The position numbers were made by a program, and so were the translations under genes. From contig CM040085.1 in NCBI GenBank assembly GCA_022496805.1, positions 50,807,811-50,871,810 on the forward strand: DNA of 64,000 nucleotides, read 5' to 3'. Positions 30,629 to 42,477 of this stretch are shown here, piece by piece. The notes under the pieces were generated by a model that was given only the letters and a program-made list of their open reading frames with translations, did no database searches and was not told the DNA's origin. Numbering within the stretch: the first letter of the stretch is position 1; each line of letters begins with the position of its first letter. The stretch comes from Pohlia nutans. Lineage: Eukaryota; Streptophyta; Bryopsida; Bryales; Mniaceae.

Positions 30629-33600
30629 TTAGGGTTCAGGGAGTTGAAAGAAAAATTTACCATCGTCTTTGCTAATCGGAGTCTGATCCCCCCACTCTCC
30701 ATTTTCATCCGCGCCATCTTCTTCAACGCTTTGTCGTAGTTCTGCATTGTTGAGGATCATTAGATGCTCACCGAGGTAGTCTTGAGGGAGGAGCGCCTGT
30801 AAATCATCTTCTTTTTCCGAATCCGACGATTCCTCTGGCCCGCCCGCTGCGTTTGGCGGAACAATCTCTTCATCGTCATCACGGAGTGCTTCTAATCCTA
30901 GCCTCAAATCTACGATGCCCGGATTATCCGACGCCAGGCTGGGGAAAACGCCCAATCCGCTAGAGCCCTCATTTGGCGCACTTTGGTCATCCTCTCCCTC
31001 ATCGTCCTCTGATGCGGAGCGTTCACCCTCAGGCCGCCTGTAAAAAACGCGCTTTCCTCTAGGTTCTGCGTGGACTACAAGTTTCCAGCCCCTATTAATT
31101 TTGTCATCGACAAAAAAAACCTGTTCGACCTCGTTTGGATCGGCAAAGGGTTCGTCGGAGGGCATTTTTTGTGACATTGGCTGCACGAACTTCACGCAAA
31201 GGGCCCTGCACTCATCTTCGCAAACTGTCTGCCATCGTCCCCGCTTACCCTCGGTTTTAAACCATTTACCATGAAACAAAACCTTCTCAAAGGAATGGTA
31301 ACTAATCTTCACGATGGTATCTAGTAACCCAAAGTATTCTGTACTAACTCCTCCCTCATCAAACAAGGCAGATAGGCCGCAGTCAAAGCTCGTCTTCTTT
31401 CCCGAGTCTCGAGCTAGGATTCGGAAATGTCTGCCATACGCCCAACACCCGGAGTAAAAAAGGGCCTTCTCTTGCGGCCCCAGTGAGATGTCCTCTACCC
31501 GCCTAGACACTAATTCCCCAGCTGCAATGGCTGCTTGCACTGCTTTCCGAAGACAGTCCTGGAACAATGGCGGATTAGGGCTACTTTCTGCTTCAGCTGT
31601 GTATCTAGAACGCCAGCTTTCCAGACAGGGTTCGTTTCTCAAGACAAATCTGTGTGCTTGCTCTTGGAAAACCCTTTTCATCCGCCTAGGTTTTTCTATT
31701 TTTAACTTTGGTAAAATGACAGTAGAGATTCTTGGATCCTCTTCAACATTTGACAGTGTTTGGGCTTTTCCGTCAAGTTTTTTTATATATTCTCCCATGT
31801 AATACATAGCTTCGTTCATGATGTAACCTTCCGCCATTGATCCCTCTGGACGGGCCTTTTGACGGACATAGCCTTTTAACTGTTTCAGGTAACGCTCTAC
31901 AAAGTACATCCAACGGTAATGGACGGGGCCCGCAATCTCTATTTCTTCTACCAAGTGCAATAGTAAATGCATTTGAAGGTCAAATACCGATGGGGGTAGA
32001 TGTTGCTCCATGAGGCAAAGAATTTCAACCACATCTATTTTTTTCTGTGGAATGTCCAATTTGTTTATCTCTTTTTGACAAATCCACTTTAGGAGCTCTC
32101 CTAGCCTATAGACAATTTCTCTAATAGGTTTTGTCAATGTGCCGCGGATGGCTATTGGCAATATATCATGCAACAAATTGTGATAGTCATGGGTTTTCAT
32201 GCCCACAACCTTTTTATCATCCGTGAATTTGTTTTGGAAAGAGGAGCCATACCCAGTTGGTGCTCGTATAGTGGAAATCGTGTTGATGACTTCTTTATAC
32301 TCATCACTTGTCCACACCCAGGGGGCACGAGGATAACGATACGTGGTATTGCCGCTCCTATCCTTTCCTGATTCCTGTGGCCAGTAATCTGCTTGAATAT
32401 TTAGGTCCTTCATCTCCTTTCGAACGGCTATGGAGTCTGCTTTTGGGCCTTTAACATTCGAAAATGTTTTGAGCAAGCTCACGCAAACGTTTTTCTCTAT
32501 GTGCATTGCATCCAGTAGGTGATTTATTTTTAAATCCTGAAATCATAAATTAGAACAGTACGTCATAATCCAAACGGAATTGAGAATGAACCTGTAGGGT
32601 TTTCCTGAAATAATCGTATAAGCTGTACAGACCCTAGAATAAAATTAAATAAAGGAAATTGTAAATTGATTTTCAAATTTGGCCTGTGACCAACGTGAAC
32701 ACATCTCTAGATAATACCAAGCACACAAGTGAAACAAGAACATGACCCATACTTGTACAGAAATATGAACATGACCCAAAGTAAAGGTAAAATCTGGGTG
32801 AATGATTTGGATGTTTATTTTTATCATTTTGTTACTACTACGAACACTAAATAGGTAGATTAGTGTTAGATAATTATTAAATTTGTAAATATTATAGCTT
32901 TTTACTCTTGACACGTAAAATTACCAAAGATGTTGATTCCAATAGTATAGAAAGATCTCCACCTTGACCAATATAGAGGGTTAAATAATTGGTCAACAGT
33001 AAAAACTTACAACATGTTTATGTCGGAGTGAGATCATCTAACACTAATCTACCTATTTAGTGTACTGGGCTATTTTAACATTTTGTAACTACTACTGCAT
33101 TTAGCTTATGTGTAGCTTCAATATTATTTCTCAAACTATTGGGCTATTAGGGTCTCAATTAGTAACTTTCAATTTACAGGCAACTGTTAAATATACGCCA
33201 ACGTATCTACTATCCCCATTAATTTAGGACTTAAAGGCTTTATGCATTAGGCAATCTATTTGAACAATGAGGACTTTGGAAAAAATCACCAATATAATTA
33301 TAAATAGTGTGTTGTGCTGGTGGTATGACTAGTTCTATTCTAGTTGATTTCTGTGGGGCAGCCTTCATGCTAACCCAGGCCCTGCAACTCCTGTTCATGC
33401 ATTCGATCAATTCATGTGACCTTCGTTGTAAGCTCTGATTCTTCTCTTCCACTACTGAACTACCTATGGAAAGATAAAAATAAATACCCTAAGGACCTGA
33501 AAACGGTCACCCGGGTGGCAGAGTTGTACCTTGTAATAGGGCAATTTGAAGAACACAGATTTGGCCTTCATGCCACTTTTCTCAAGTGATGTCTTCTTAT

Positions 33601-35801
33601 CCTTCACCAGCTGCCATCGACGCAACCAAAAAGCTCCATCTGTTCTTCCTGGTGGTGGCCTGTCTTCTACACGGTCATTGAACAGATGCTTTAGTCTGGG
33701 TAAACGTAAGCGATGACCATAAGGTAAATATTTTCGATACCCCACATATATCATCTTCTTCAGAAATTCTGACCGGTGGGCTTGTAACTTCTGGGGGCCA
33801 CAAATATAACAGGCTTGGTGGCCCTGGGTCTGCAAAGAAGATGCCACACCAAGCCCAGGGTAGTCTGAAATGGTCCACATCATTACCGCATGTAATTGGA
33901 AATGTTTAGGCCGTTTGGTGGCAGAGATATCATAAGCAGGAACACCCACAGTCCACAATTTATTCAATTTGTCCACCAAAGGCTTGAGGTAAACATTCAT
34001 GTCCTTCACCTTTTTCTTCCTTGTAGAAATAGTAGAAAAGGTTAATAAGAATATAATGAATGGATGAATAAAAGTAGAAAAAATATATGGTGAAATTTAA
34101 GAAGGCGATTAACAGTCATACCTGGAACAATGCATGACAACATCACATGATTTTTGTGAATGGATAGATAGGGAGGCAAATTGTATAAAACAATCAAAAC
34201 GGGCCATGTAGAGTGTGATCCGGAATTGTGACCAAATGGGTTCACACCATCGAGTGCCACACCCAAGTAAGCAGTGCGGTCATCTTTGGTCTGCTCTGGC
34301 CAGGTGCTTTGAACATGATCCCAAGCTTCAGAGTCTGCTGGTGTCCTCATAACTCCATCTTTGCTTTTGTTGTTTGCATGCCATGTCATCAAAGGGGCCA
34401 GTGTTGGGCTACGATATATAGCTAGTAGTCGTGCTGTAAGGGGGAAATATTGCATTTTCTACAAAAAAACAAACAAAAAATAATTACTATTAGCTAACAA
34501 TTGTTTAAAGTGAGATTAATCCTTACAATACATCCTCATCTAATTCCACACCCAAAATCACATGTGCACTTGGTTGTAACTATTATTCTCTTTCTAAAAT
34601 ACTCTAGATTTCGTGAGGAATTACTAAATAAACCGTGAAGCTTGCGAAGTCCTTTTAGAGTTATGTAATTGCATTTTTTTTTAATCATTAAAAACTTCGC
34701 TATCCCCATCAATGAACTTCGAACACTAAATTTTGTAAAATGAATTTGAAAATAGGGTGAAAAATAGTTACCTTGCGTGGAACTGTCTTGCTCCTTGTGT
34801 TGTCTTTGTGTCGGCTAACGTTACATTTCTTGCAGTGTGTTTGATTGGCATCTTCGCCATAGTATAACATCTCATTACACGGGCAAACATGGATTGTAAT
34901 GTAATCTAATCCAACCTGCGATACAACATTTCTTGCCTCTCGCCACGATTCCGGCATCTTCGAATTGCAGTTTTTAGGGACCACCATAGAAGCCATACTC
35001 CTAAAAATATCATCCATTCCAACATTTGAGATGTGGTGCCTAGCTTGAATATTCAAAAAGTTTAGAATAACCTCTAAACGACTAGAGTGTGACTTGTCAA
35101 ATAATGGAACACGTGCCTCCCTCTCCAATTGCGTGGGGCCCACATCTTCTCCACTTGCCATACCGGCCCTTTGGTTGCGCACCATTTCTTCTAAAACATC
35201 AAAATCGGGGTCCCAATGTGAAGAATTTGCATTAGGCAATGGTGTTTCTAGACCAATAGGGGCTTCAATGTTAGATGTATTTGCACCAACATCATCACCC
35301 AAGGATCTACCTTCGAGATGAGCTAGTTGCTCATCGTATAAAACCTAAAATATGACAATCACAATTCATGAGTACCAAAAAAAAAATTGTCAAGGACATG
35401 TACAAAGTGTCAAAGGAAGGGGAATGGACTAAAGATGTGAATACAAATACTAAAACATACATAGCATTAACAATTAGAAAAAAAAAGGAAATGGTGAAGA
35501 CTACCTTCCACTGATCATGGATCTTATTTAGGCGAATGTGTTTTTTTACGATTGACAAGTAACGAGGAATTGGAGCATCTCGGCTAGGATCTGCGCATAA
35601 AACACATGGGAAAATTATCGTTCTCTCTAGAGTTGTGGGCATAGTTGGGTTCTCTTCATTGTCGTTTCGGCGCCTTCTTTTCCTGCGCCTTGGCTGGTTG
35701 TTATCAAATGTCCTAGCAATCACATTCTCCTTGTCTTCTGTGGCAAGGGGATCAGCGCGGACAAAATCTTGAGGGTTGTAAGACACCTTCTCCCTACCCA
35801 T
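30629..35801 (-). CDS. TNP2-like CACTA transposase, multi-exon
   Basis: Read from 35801 leftwards. Approximate exons: 35801-35505 (Met-Gly-Arg start, very basic block), 35344-34772, 34458-34122, about 34019-33530, and 32536-30629. The second contains Cys-Pro-Cys-Asn-Glu and Cys-Lys-Lys-Cys; the third Leu-Gly-Val-Ala-Leu-Asp-Gly-Val-Asn-Pro-Phe-Gly; the fourth Trp-Thr-Ile-Ser-Asp-Tyr-Pro-Gly-Leu-Gly and Cys-Tyr-Ile-Cys-Gly. Together these are hallmarks of the tnp2 family (Transposase_21). The last exon has Met-His-Ile-Glu-Lys-Asn-Val and Tyr-Arg-Trp-Met-Tyr-Phe-Val-Glu-Arg-Tyr-Leu (DUF4218-like), then a DUF4216-like region and an acidic tail. No stop codon occurs inside these exons. One junction (34122/34019) is off by a base in my model, so boundaries need RNA support. 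It would cut and join the element ends. Confidence 0.8.
32537..33529 (-). other. Long intron of the TNP2-like gene
   Basis: AT-rich, with a donor AAG/GTACAA at the right end and acceptor ATTTCAG/GATTT at the left end. A 70-codon open frame at 33240-33452 could be an extra exon but has no family features. Nothing else seen. Confidence 0.5.
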
Positions 35802-35987
35802 AATTCTGCAAAAAATCACATTGTGGCAAAGAACATCAATCAATATAGTTAATCCACCTATATAGATGACAAATGGGATGAACATGTAAATGTCTACATT
35901 TGGAATTAGTATTACATCTCTTAAATTTCAATAACAAAAGCATGGACAATATATGAATTTAGGGTTTTTTTTAAAATATGTTAAAGA

Positions 35988-36215
35988 TTAGTACATACTC
36001 ATACATACCCCCGAAGTCTTTTGTTTTTTATGTGTTTTAAACATTAGTACATACTCATGCATACCCCCCAAAGTCTTTTGTTTATTTATCTATCTTATAA
36101 ATTAGTACATACTCATGCATGTTCCCATAAGTATTTTGTTTTTTTTTCTATCTTAACAATTAGGACATAATCTTATTCCCTAAGTTTTTTCTTTCTTTTT
36201 TTTTCTTTCTTAGTT
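35988..36215. repeat. About 58-bp tandem repeat between the two divergent CACTA genes
   Basis: Units begin TTAGTACATACTCATGCATA at about 35988, 36044 and 36102, with a diverged one at 36160; spacing 56, 58 and 58 bp. The block lies between the start of the TNP2-like gene (35801) and the plus-strand gene (36774), so it may be part of a shared promoter or a binding region for an element protein. Confidence 0.75.
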
Positions 36216-36773
36216 TATCTTTTTTTATCTTTTTTAAACCTTTTTAAAAATTTCTTCAATATTTTAATTTTTTTTAATCTATTCATTAATTATTATTTTT
36301 CTATTTTCGAAGCCATTGACAATATGAGTATTTTGCAATTCAATACCCAGAATAATGAGTTTTGTGAGTTAACCCTGGACTTCTGTGAGTTTAGAACTCT
36401 TACCTGGCCTGTGCGAGTGCGACCGTTTGAATGGACCTATTACTTCGGGTGCCGCCAACGTGCTACGCCTTGACAGCTTGGCCTCCCGGGCTTATCACTC
36501 ATCAACGTGTCATCATCAGCAGCCGTCCAACGCGATCTTGGCGATCTTCATCCACGGACGTCATCGAGTGCGCGTATCTTCATCCAACCTAAACTCGTTA
36601 ATTCAGCTTTGGTGACTTCATTCTGTCGCCAGTGCTGCAGCTTCTCTCTCTCCCGTGAGTCCTTCAGTTTCCTTGTTGATCGGTTTGTGCTAGCGCGCGC
36701 ATGCATACAGCTCTTGTGGCACCGGTGTTGTAGACAGGTTTTAGTCGCGTTGCTAATTGCGCATTGGAAAGAA

Positions 36774-39483
36774 ATGTCGCGCGTCAAGAAGAAGGCGACT
36801 AGAGTGTCTCCGCCTGTAGTGAGTGATGGCGGCCCCAATTTATCAGCGGAGGTGTCTGGAGCAACAGTGCCTACAGCAGATGTGCGTGAAGCGGAGGTGC
36901 GTAGAGCGGAGGTACCTGCAGCAGAGGTGCGTGGAGCGAGGGTGACTATGGCGGCGACCCCTTTAGATCAAGAAGGAGGGAAGGAGAAGTTGTTGGAGCA
37001 CGTAATGACTCCAAATTCGAAGAAGAAGCCTCCACTCCCAATGCCAAGGAAAAGGAAGCCTGCTCCGGAGGAGCCGATGAAGTCGGTTAGGCGCCGCCAA
37101 CACAGCAGTCCAGGGCGTCGTCGAAGCGGGAGATTGGAGCCATCAGCATCAAACGAGGGTATGCACATTCACCTTAGCCTCGATGGAAGCAACAATGGGC
37201 AAAACCAGCAGGGAGTTGCGAGTCCCAAGAAGATCACCGTGTGGGTCTCTCCTGGTAAACCGCCAAGGCGCTTGCGAAAGTCTTTGGAGGTGACGACGTT
37301 GGCAGAAACGTTGCCTCCTATTGCCGAAGGTAGTGGCGCCGTTGAAGAACCAGCGAGACACCAGCACTCAGTCGCCAATTACCTTGACAACCACCCTAGT
37401 GCCGGTGAGGACGATTGTGAAGCTGATGGAGAAGTTGACGGTGAGGCTGATCGTGAAGGTGATGGCGAAGCAGAAAGTCCAGTGGACGGTCGAATTGGAC
37501 AGTCCAGTTTCGCCAGTGAATTGGGAGTCGGAGGAAACGCGCCCGCTTTGGATCCAGTTCGTAATGGATCTAGACCCTCAACCCCTGGCGCATGCAACAC
37601 AGTGGAATCAGGAGGAGGTCCACCATACGTGGTGGAATTTGAGAGCAGCGGAGACGATGGAGGCCCTGCACCGCTGCCAACTTCGGGTGGACTTCTCACA
37701 GCAGCGTCTCCAGCGTGCACACCACCCCGTAGCAACAGTCCTGCAAACCTTGGGAGTTTCACTCCACCTTCAGGAAATCCTGAATCCCCTGAAGAGGCTC
37801 TTGACCGTATAATAGCCACCCTCCCAACTCCAGCACGCTTGAGGTGGTTGAGTACTCGTGCTAATGTAATAGTAAGATTTTCTCCACTCATCTTTGCATT
37901 ACTTGATTAAGCCTGGTGTATGTCCAATTTTTCAAATTTCTTGATGCATGTCTATTTCCCATGTAATAAAATCACAAATTGTCCAATGTAACAAAGTTCC
38001 AACAAAATTTTGTCATTGTCTAGATGCCGGAGGTATCACTAGGAGAGAAGTGTATGTCACCTGTGAAGGAGACTTCTTCGGTGGGGCAGCCGTCACCTGT
38101 GCCTGCAAATGCAAAGGACAAGGAGAAGAAGCGTGCCAGAAGAGCTGCCAAGGCCGCTAGAAAGGCGCAGAGATTGGCGGCAGACCCTGAGACCATAGCA
38201 GCAAACCGTAAGCAGAAGGAGGCAGCGGGGGTTGAACTTGAAACGCTGTCAATTGCAGCGAGTATTGATGCTACCATTCAAGAGCTATATGCAAAGAAAC
38301 AAGCACTGTTGGGTTTAGCAGGCTGTTCACCAACATCCAGCAAGGCTCCTAGAGGGACCATCGTCAAAGAGCCTATCGTAAATCGTCACAGCGAAGGTAG
38401 AATCCAGCACTCTATCCGGTCGTCCTCGTCATGCTCAGCTGGTGCACGCTCTTTAAACCCGGCCAGAAGTAAGGACGTATCTTTAGGTACTTGGGAGCCA
38501 GTTCACAATGCTCCTCCTTGTGAAACTAATGCAAAGGCAGTCTCTATAGGTCGGTTCTGGGATCACCTGCGTCAATATGCCTGTGATAGAGCAGCTAAGA
38601 CTTTTGAGTGGAATTTAGATTGGAACAAACAATGCCCTGCTCTAAAAACTAGATTCAAGTTGAGAATGAGAGAATTGTATCCAGGGTCGTGGGATGACGA
38701 CTATTTAATGAAGTATATAGGCAACAATATAAAGGAGAGACGAGCTAGAATAAAAGATAAACAACAGGAGGGCCTTGAGAAAGATAAATGCACAGTGCCA
38801 ATGGGGTGCAGCATAGAAGCATGGAATGCCATATGGAACTCATTGTCGGACCTTAAAAAGCAGTCCAAAGCACACAAGTGCCGAGTTGCTGCAGAAGCCA
38901 GATTCAAAGATGGAGGAGGAACTCATAGGTGGGGAAGGATGGGACTGAAGGGGATGGTGGCACGATTTGTAAGTCCTAAACTTACTATAGAATTAGGAAC
39001 TTACTATAGAATTAGGTGAGGTAGGTGTCATAACTATGTGCTATTGTTTGTTTCAGGCTACGGTTTTTCAACTCCAACTTATGGTAGTGGATTTGGCGTA
39101 TTCTTCAACAGGAATCCGAGTTTGGCAGGACACCCACGCCGGAGGAGGTGGAATTCGCAAAATTCAACGCCTATGCTGCCCTGGCCATTCGCACAAGAGA
39201 GGGTCTGTCTCGTGCTACCATGGAAGTCGGAGGAACGGTTCACGAGGCTGAATGTAGTCAGCCCAAAAAAAGACTCTGTAAAAAGAAAGCAACTCGTGCA
39301 CACTACACAACTGCCAAAGTACCAGCTGCCAAAACGGGGAAGGCGAAACAACTTGCTGACATAGAAGAGGAGTCGGCCACAGATTCAGAAAGTGGTCCTG
39401 ATGTAGGAAAAGAGGACGATGGATCAGCTTCAAGCTCGGGGAGTTCATCATCAGAAGATGAAAGCGACAACGATGGGCAGTAG
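36774..39483 (+). CDS. TnpA/Ptta-like second protein of the CACTA element, about 802 aa
   Basis: Modelled as three exons, 36774-37865, 38024-38968 and 39112-39483, all phase 0 with GT/AG borders (AAT/GTAATA; GTCTAG/ATG; TTT/GTAAGT; AACAG/GAATCC). The N-terminus is basic (Ser-Arg-Val-Lys-Lys-Lys) with repeats of the type Ala-Glu-Val-Arg, then Pro/Ser-rich. Residues about 545-690 contain Phe-Lys-Leu-Arg-Met-Arg-Glu-Leu-Tyr-Pro-Gly, Trp-Asn-Ala-Ile-Trp and Gly-Arg-Thr-Pro-Thr-Pro-Glu-Glu-Val-Glu, typical of the plant transposase Ptta/En/Spm family (Transposase_24). It ends in a Ser/Asp/Glu tail. Such proteins bind subterminal repeats. The frame is open upstream to 36507, so the start is not certain. 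Confidence 0.75.
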
Positions 39484-40369
39484 TGAACTGCTGAAGTTAC
39501 CAAGAACCTCATTTGTAAAGTTTTGGAATATACATTTTTTGTTCAAACTGTATTCGACCATAGAGGCAGTGTAAAGCAATCGGATAGTACAATTACACAA
39601 TGTACATTAGTTAGACTTGAGGTAGTTTTGAAACCACGAAACTTACATAGTATAGAGAGTGACAAAGGCAGTCACCATTTTTTTTCTAGGATTACAGAAT
39701 CTTTACTGTCCACTTGGATGACGTGAACTTTAATTAGACAAACATCCATTTAATTGCACGGACTATTTTGGTGTAAATAGAATTTTGCCATTATGGCCCC
39801 AATACAATAGAACTCACAATCCTTTGATGACCGAAATTTTTGCCGATGCCACGTTTGGAACAATGAGATCCTAAATTCAAGGCCCAAAAACAACCCCCTT
39901 CAACTTTAAACCCTAATCATTCAGCCAACCAGAGGTTGACACGCATTCTAAAATAATTTCTATATATGGGGAGAATTAGAAGCATCTGATGCATATAGAT
40001 CTCGTCTATTAGCCCGAACCCATGCTAATTTTAGAACACTGTATCATTCATGGCACCAATGATATATGTCCACGTGGCAGAGACGGATTTGCTTACCGAC
40101 ACCTACCACCCTAAAACCGTTTACTAGGCAGTAAAAACCGTTTACAAGGCAGTAAAACAGTAAAACTATTTTAGTCTACAACATGTTTTACCACGTTTCT
40201 AATTTAGGTCTTATCTTATATTAGCCAATGGCCCTTGCATGTTAAATAAATTCCAGTAAATTCAGGCCCTAAATGCCAACTGGACTATATGCCAAGGTGG
40301 ACAAATGATGACGTGGATGTGCTCTTCGTTCTCAATGAAAGGGAACATGGCTTGGGAACATGCGTTCCC
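39484..40369. other. Non-coding 3' side of the CACTA element
   Basis: AT-rich sequence after the TnpA-like gene. CACGT-type motifs (CCACGTTT, CACGTGG, GACGTGG) become frequent to the right and grade into the terminal block. No gene seen. Confidence 0.4.
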
Positions 40370-40533
40370 TTTGTAAACTGTCAACGTGGCTATAGCCAGC
40401 ACCTAGACGTGGCTTCATTGGTAGCAACGTTTATCTATGGTTAAAGCCACGTTTTAACACCCCTAAAAGAGAAACATTCTAGTGTAAAAAGCCACGTCAT
40501 GAATGTGGTTACTCTATGTTCACCCTAGTAGTG
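40370..40533 (-). repeat. Right terminal and subterminal repeats of the CACTA element
   Basis: AACGTGGC near 40384, GACGTGGC near 40407, GCCACGTTTT near 40446, GCCACGTC near 40491, then the terminal repeat TGTTCACCCTAGTAGTG ending at 40533. Confidence 0.75.
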
Positions 40534-42441
40534 TACGGCCTTCCTCCGGTTAGTCAGTCTGCAATTAGCCGGATCAAGAAAGGCATGTTCAACAATGTTG
40601 CTATCAAACCTGTTGGAAGCAGTTTTGCCAAATGTACTGAGTGCGACACACTTCAGCAGTTTCTTCTAAGGTGTCCCAAGGGCAGCCCCGAGTATGTTTC
40701 ATTTCTGAAACAACGAACCTCGCATTTGAATCATCAGGCATCATGCCGTCGACTCTACGCTACTTGGCGAGAAGAATCGAAGCGAAATCCGCAGGAATTT
40801 CTTTGCGTAATTCACGACAAAATGGATACAGCCAAGACAGCTCTTCCAAGGATGCAGACTACAACAAAGGCAACCTCCGGCTTGGGCCAGCTTCCTATGA
40901 ACGTTACTGGAATGGTTGCTCATGGCCACTGCGACGGCGCGTACGCGCATTACTCACCCGATTGCTGGCCGTGCGATTCCAATGCCACCATCTCTTCTCT
41001 TGCCAGATTATTCAGGCAGCTTTTAGAGCCACCTCTCCGAGAATCACGGGCGCTTTTTCCCCATCCCCCAGCTAATGCTCTATTTGAAGCATTGTTACGC
41101 AAAAAGTCCAGGTGCATCGATGCTTTGACGGTGATGGATCCAAACAAATGTACTGGCCGATCCCGGCTTCCTCCAAACTTGTATCTTCAGTTAGATAATT
41201 CCGCGAAGGACAACAAGAACCAGTTCCTGATGGCCTTTCTATCATTGCTCACGGCAAAGGGGGTGTTCAAGGAAATCCAGGCGGGGTTCCTTTTAGTGGG
41301 ACATACCCATAAAGATATTGATGCGTATTTCAGCCATCTCTCGAAGGCACTCAAAAACAAAAATACTTTTGTGCTAGCGAACCTCATGAAGGCATTCATG
41401 CAGTCCCAGGAATTGTCATTCATGCCAGAGTTTGTGCAGGAGATTGCAGATTTCAAGTCCTATATCAAGGGCTTCCAATGCGATGGGCCAACTTGATTAA
41501 TTGGCCTTGGCGACATGCACCTCTTCAAATTCTATGTTGACTCTGACGGCTGGCCGGTCATGAGATGGAAGAAATCTGCAGTGGATACCGAGTGGCAACC
41601 GCAGAACAAGCCAGCAATTCGACTTTGGAAAGAGGATGACAACGAGCGCCCATTACTACCGTATGGTCCGTTAAACCCAGTCCCTTTCAAGCACATGTGG
41701 GGCAGCAAAGTTCCATCAGCAACGGGGAATCAAGAGAAGGCAAGAGAGTTTGCAGCAAAGGCGACAGAGAGGCAGACTTTCATGATGCACGGAATCCGCA
41801 AGTACATTGAGTACTGGGAGAGTGGTCGGAGAAGGTGCTCGACGTTTGCTGCTGCATTCGAACCTTATGTGCAACACTGGTCTCGAGTCCTCGATGAGCT
41901 ACAGAAGCCTCTCCCGCCAACACCGTCGCGCCTTGTGGAGGGCTTTTGGCCCCTACACAATTGGAAAGGGCCGTCGTTGACCATCCCACGCTTGACTATG
42001 TTACCATTCGACGAGACTCCTGAGGACGAAGAACCTCAGGCGTACTGCGGGCCAGCAAACGAACGGCTCGAAGAACGATTTAATCCCTGACGCCAGACCG
42101 CCCCTCTCTGGTGGGTCATTCTCAGACCTGAAAACCCAGTAGTGTGTCCTGTGTGGATGGGAAGGGCTGTGTCTTCAGTGTGTAGGGATGAAGGGGACGA
42201 TAAATATGGAAAGTTCCTAATCCAGTACTGGGAGCCCCAGAACGCAGCACGAGATATGGCTAAGAAGTATGAGAATTGCTGGTCAGCTAAGTGGGTTGTG
42301 GAGGACCGCCGTCCCGAATGGATCGATGTATTGTACGCGTCTTATTCTAGGATCGCTAATCCAAAGTCACGTACCATACCCAAGAGGGATAAAGCTCGTG
42401 CGTTAGACAACTTAACGAGAGCGAACATTGCAGATCCCTGA
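40534..42441 (+). pseudogene. HTHD-family copy 2, truncated at the CACTA end and with two stops
   Basis: One frame runs from the first base outside the CACTA element to TGA 42439-42441, broken by TGA at 41494-41496 and 42088-42090. It begins at a point equal to about residue 125 of copy 1 and a few residues after the intron site of copy 3; the N-terminal half is absent. Conserved blocks remain: Cys-Thr-Glu-Cys, His-Asp-Lys-Met-Asp-Thr-Ala-Lys-Thr, Leu-Asp-Asn-Ser-Ala-Lys-Asp-Asn-Lys-Asn and Val-Gly-His-Thr-His-Lys-Asp-Ile-Asp. An ATG within the CACTA end (40516) extends the frame by chance. The 42088 stop replaces an Arg conserved in the other copies. Not functional. Confidence 0.7.
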
Positions 42442-42477
42442 CTGGGATTTCCGTGACAGTGCAACTGGGTGGTGCAT

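Larger units (their letters stand above)
29121..40533. mobile_element. CACTA (En/Spm-type) DNA transposon, 11.4 kb
   Basis: The ends are CACTACTAGGGTGAACA (29121-29137) and its inverse at 40517-40533, 17 bp identical, extending imperfectly to about 30 bp (AGAGTAGCCACGT / AGAGTAACCACAT). Subterminal regions carry many CCACGTTT / ACGTGG copies on both sides. Inside are two divergent genes of the expected types, TNP2-like on the minus strand and a TnpA/Ptta-like gene on the plus strand, plus an F-box-like gene. The 3-bp flanks (ACT left, TAC right) do not match, so a simple insertion is not shown. Confidence 0.93.

Noticed and set aside
40516..40533. ATG at 40516 as the true start of HTHD copy 2
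   Set aside because: These codons are the CACTA terminal repeat; the match to the family starts only after it.
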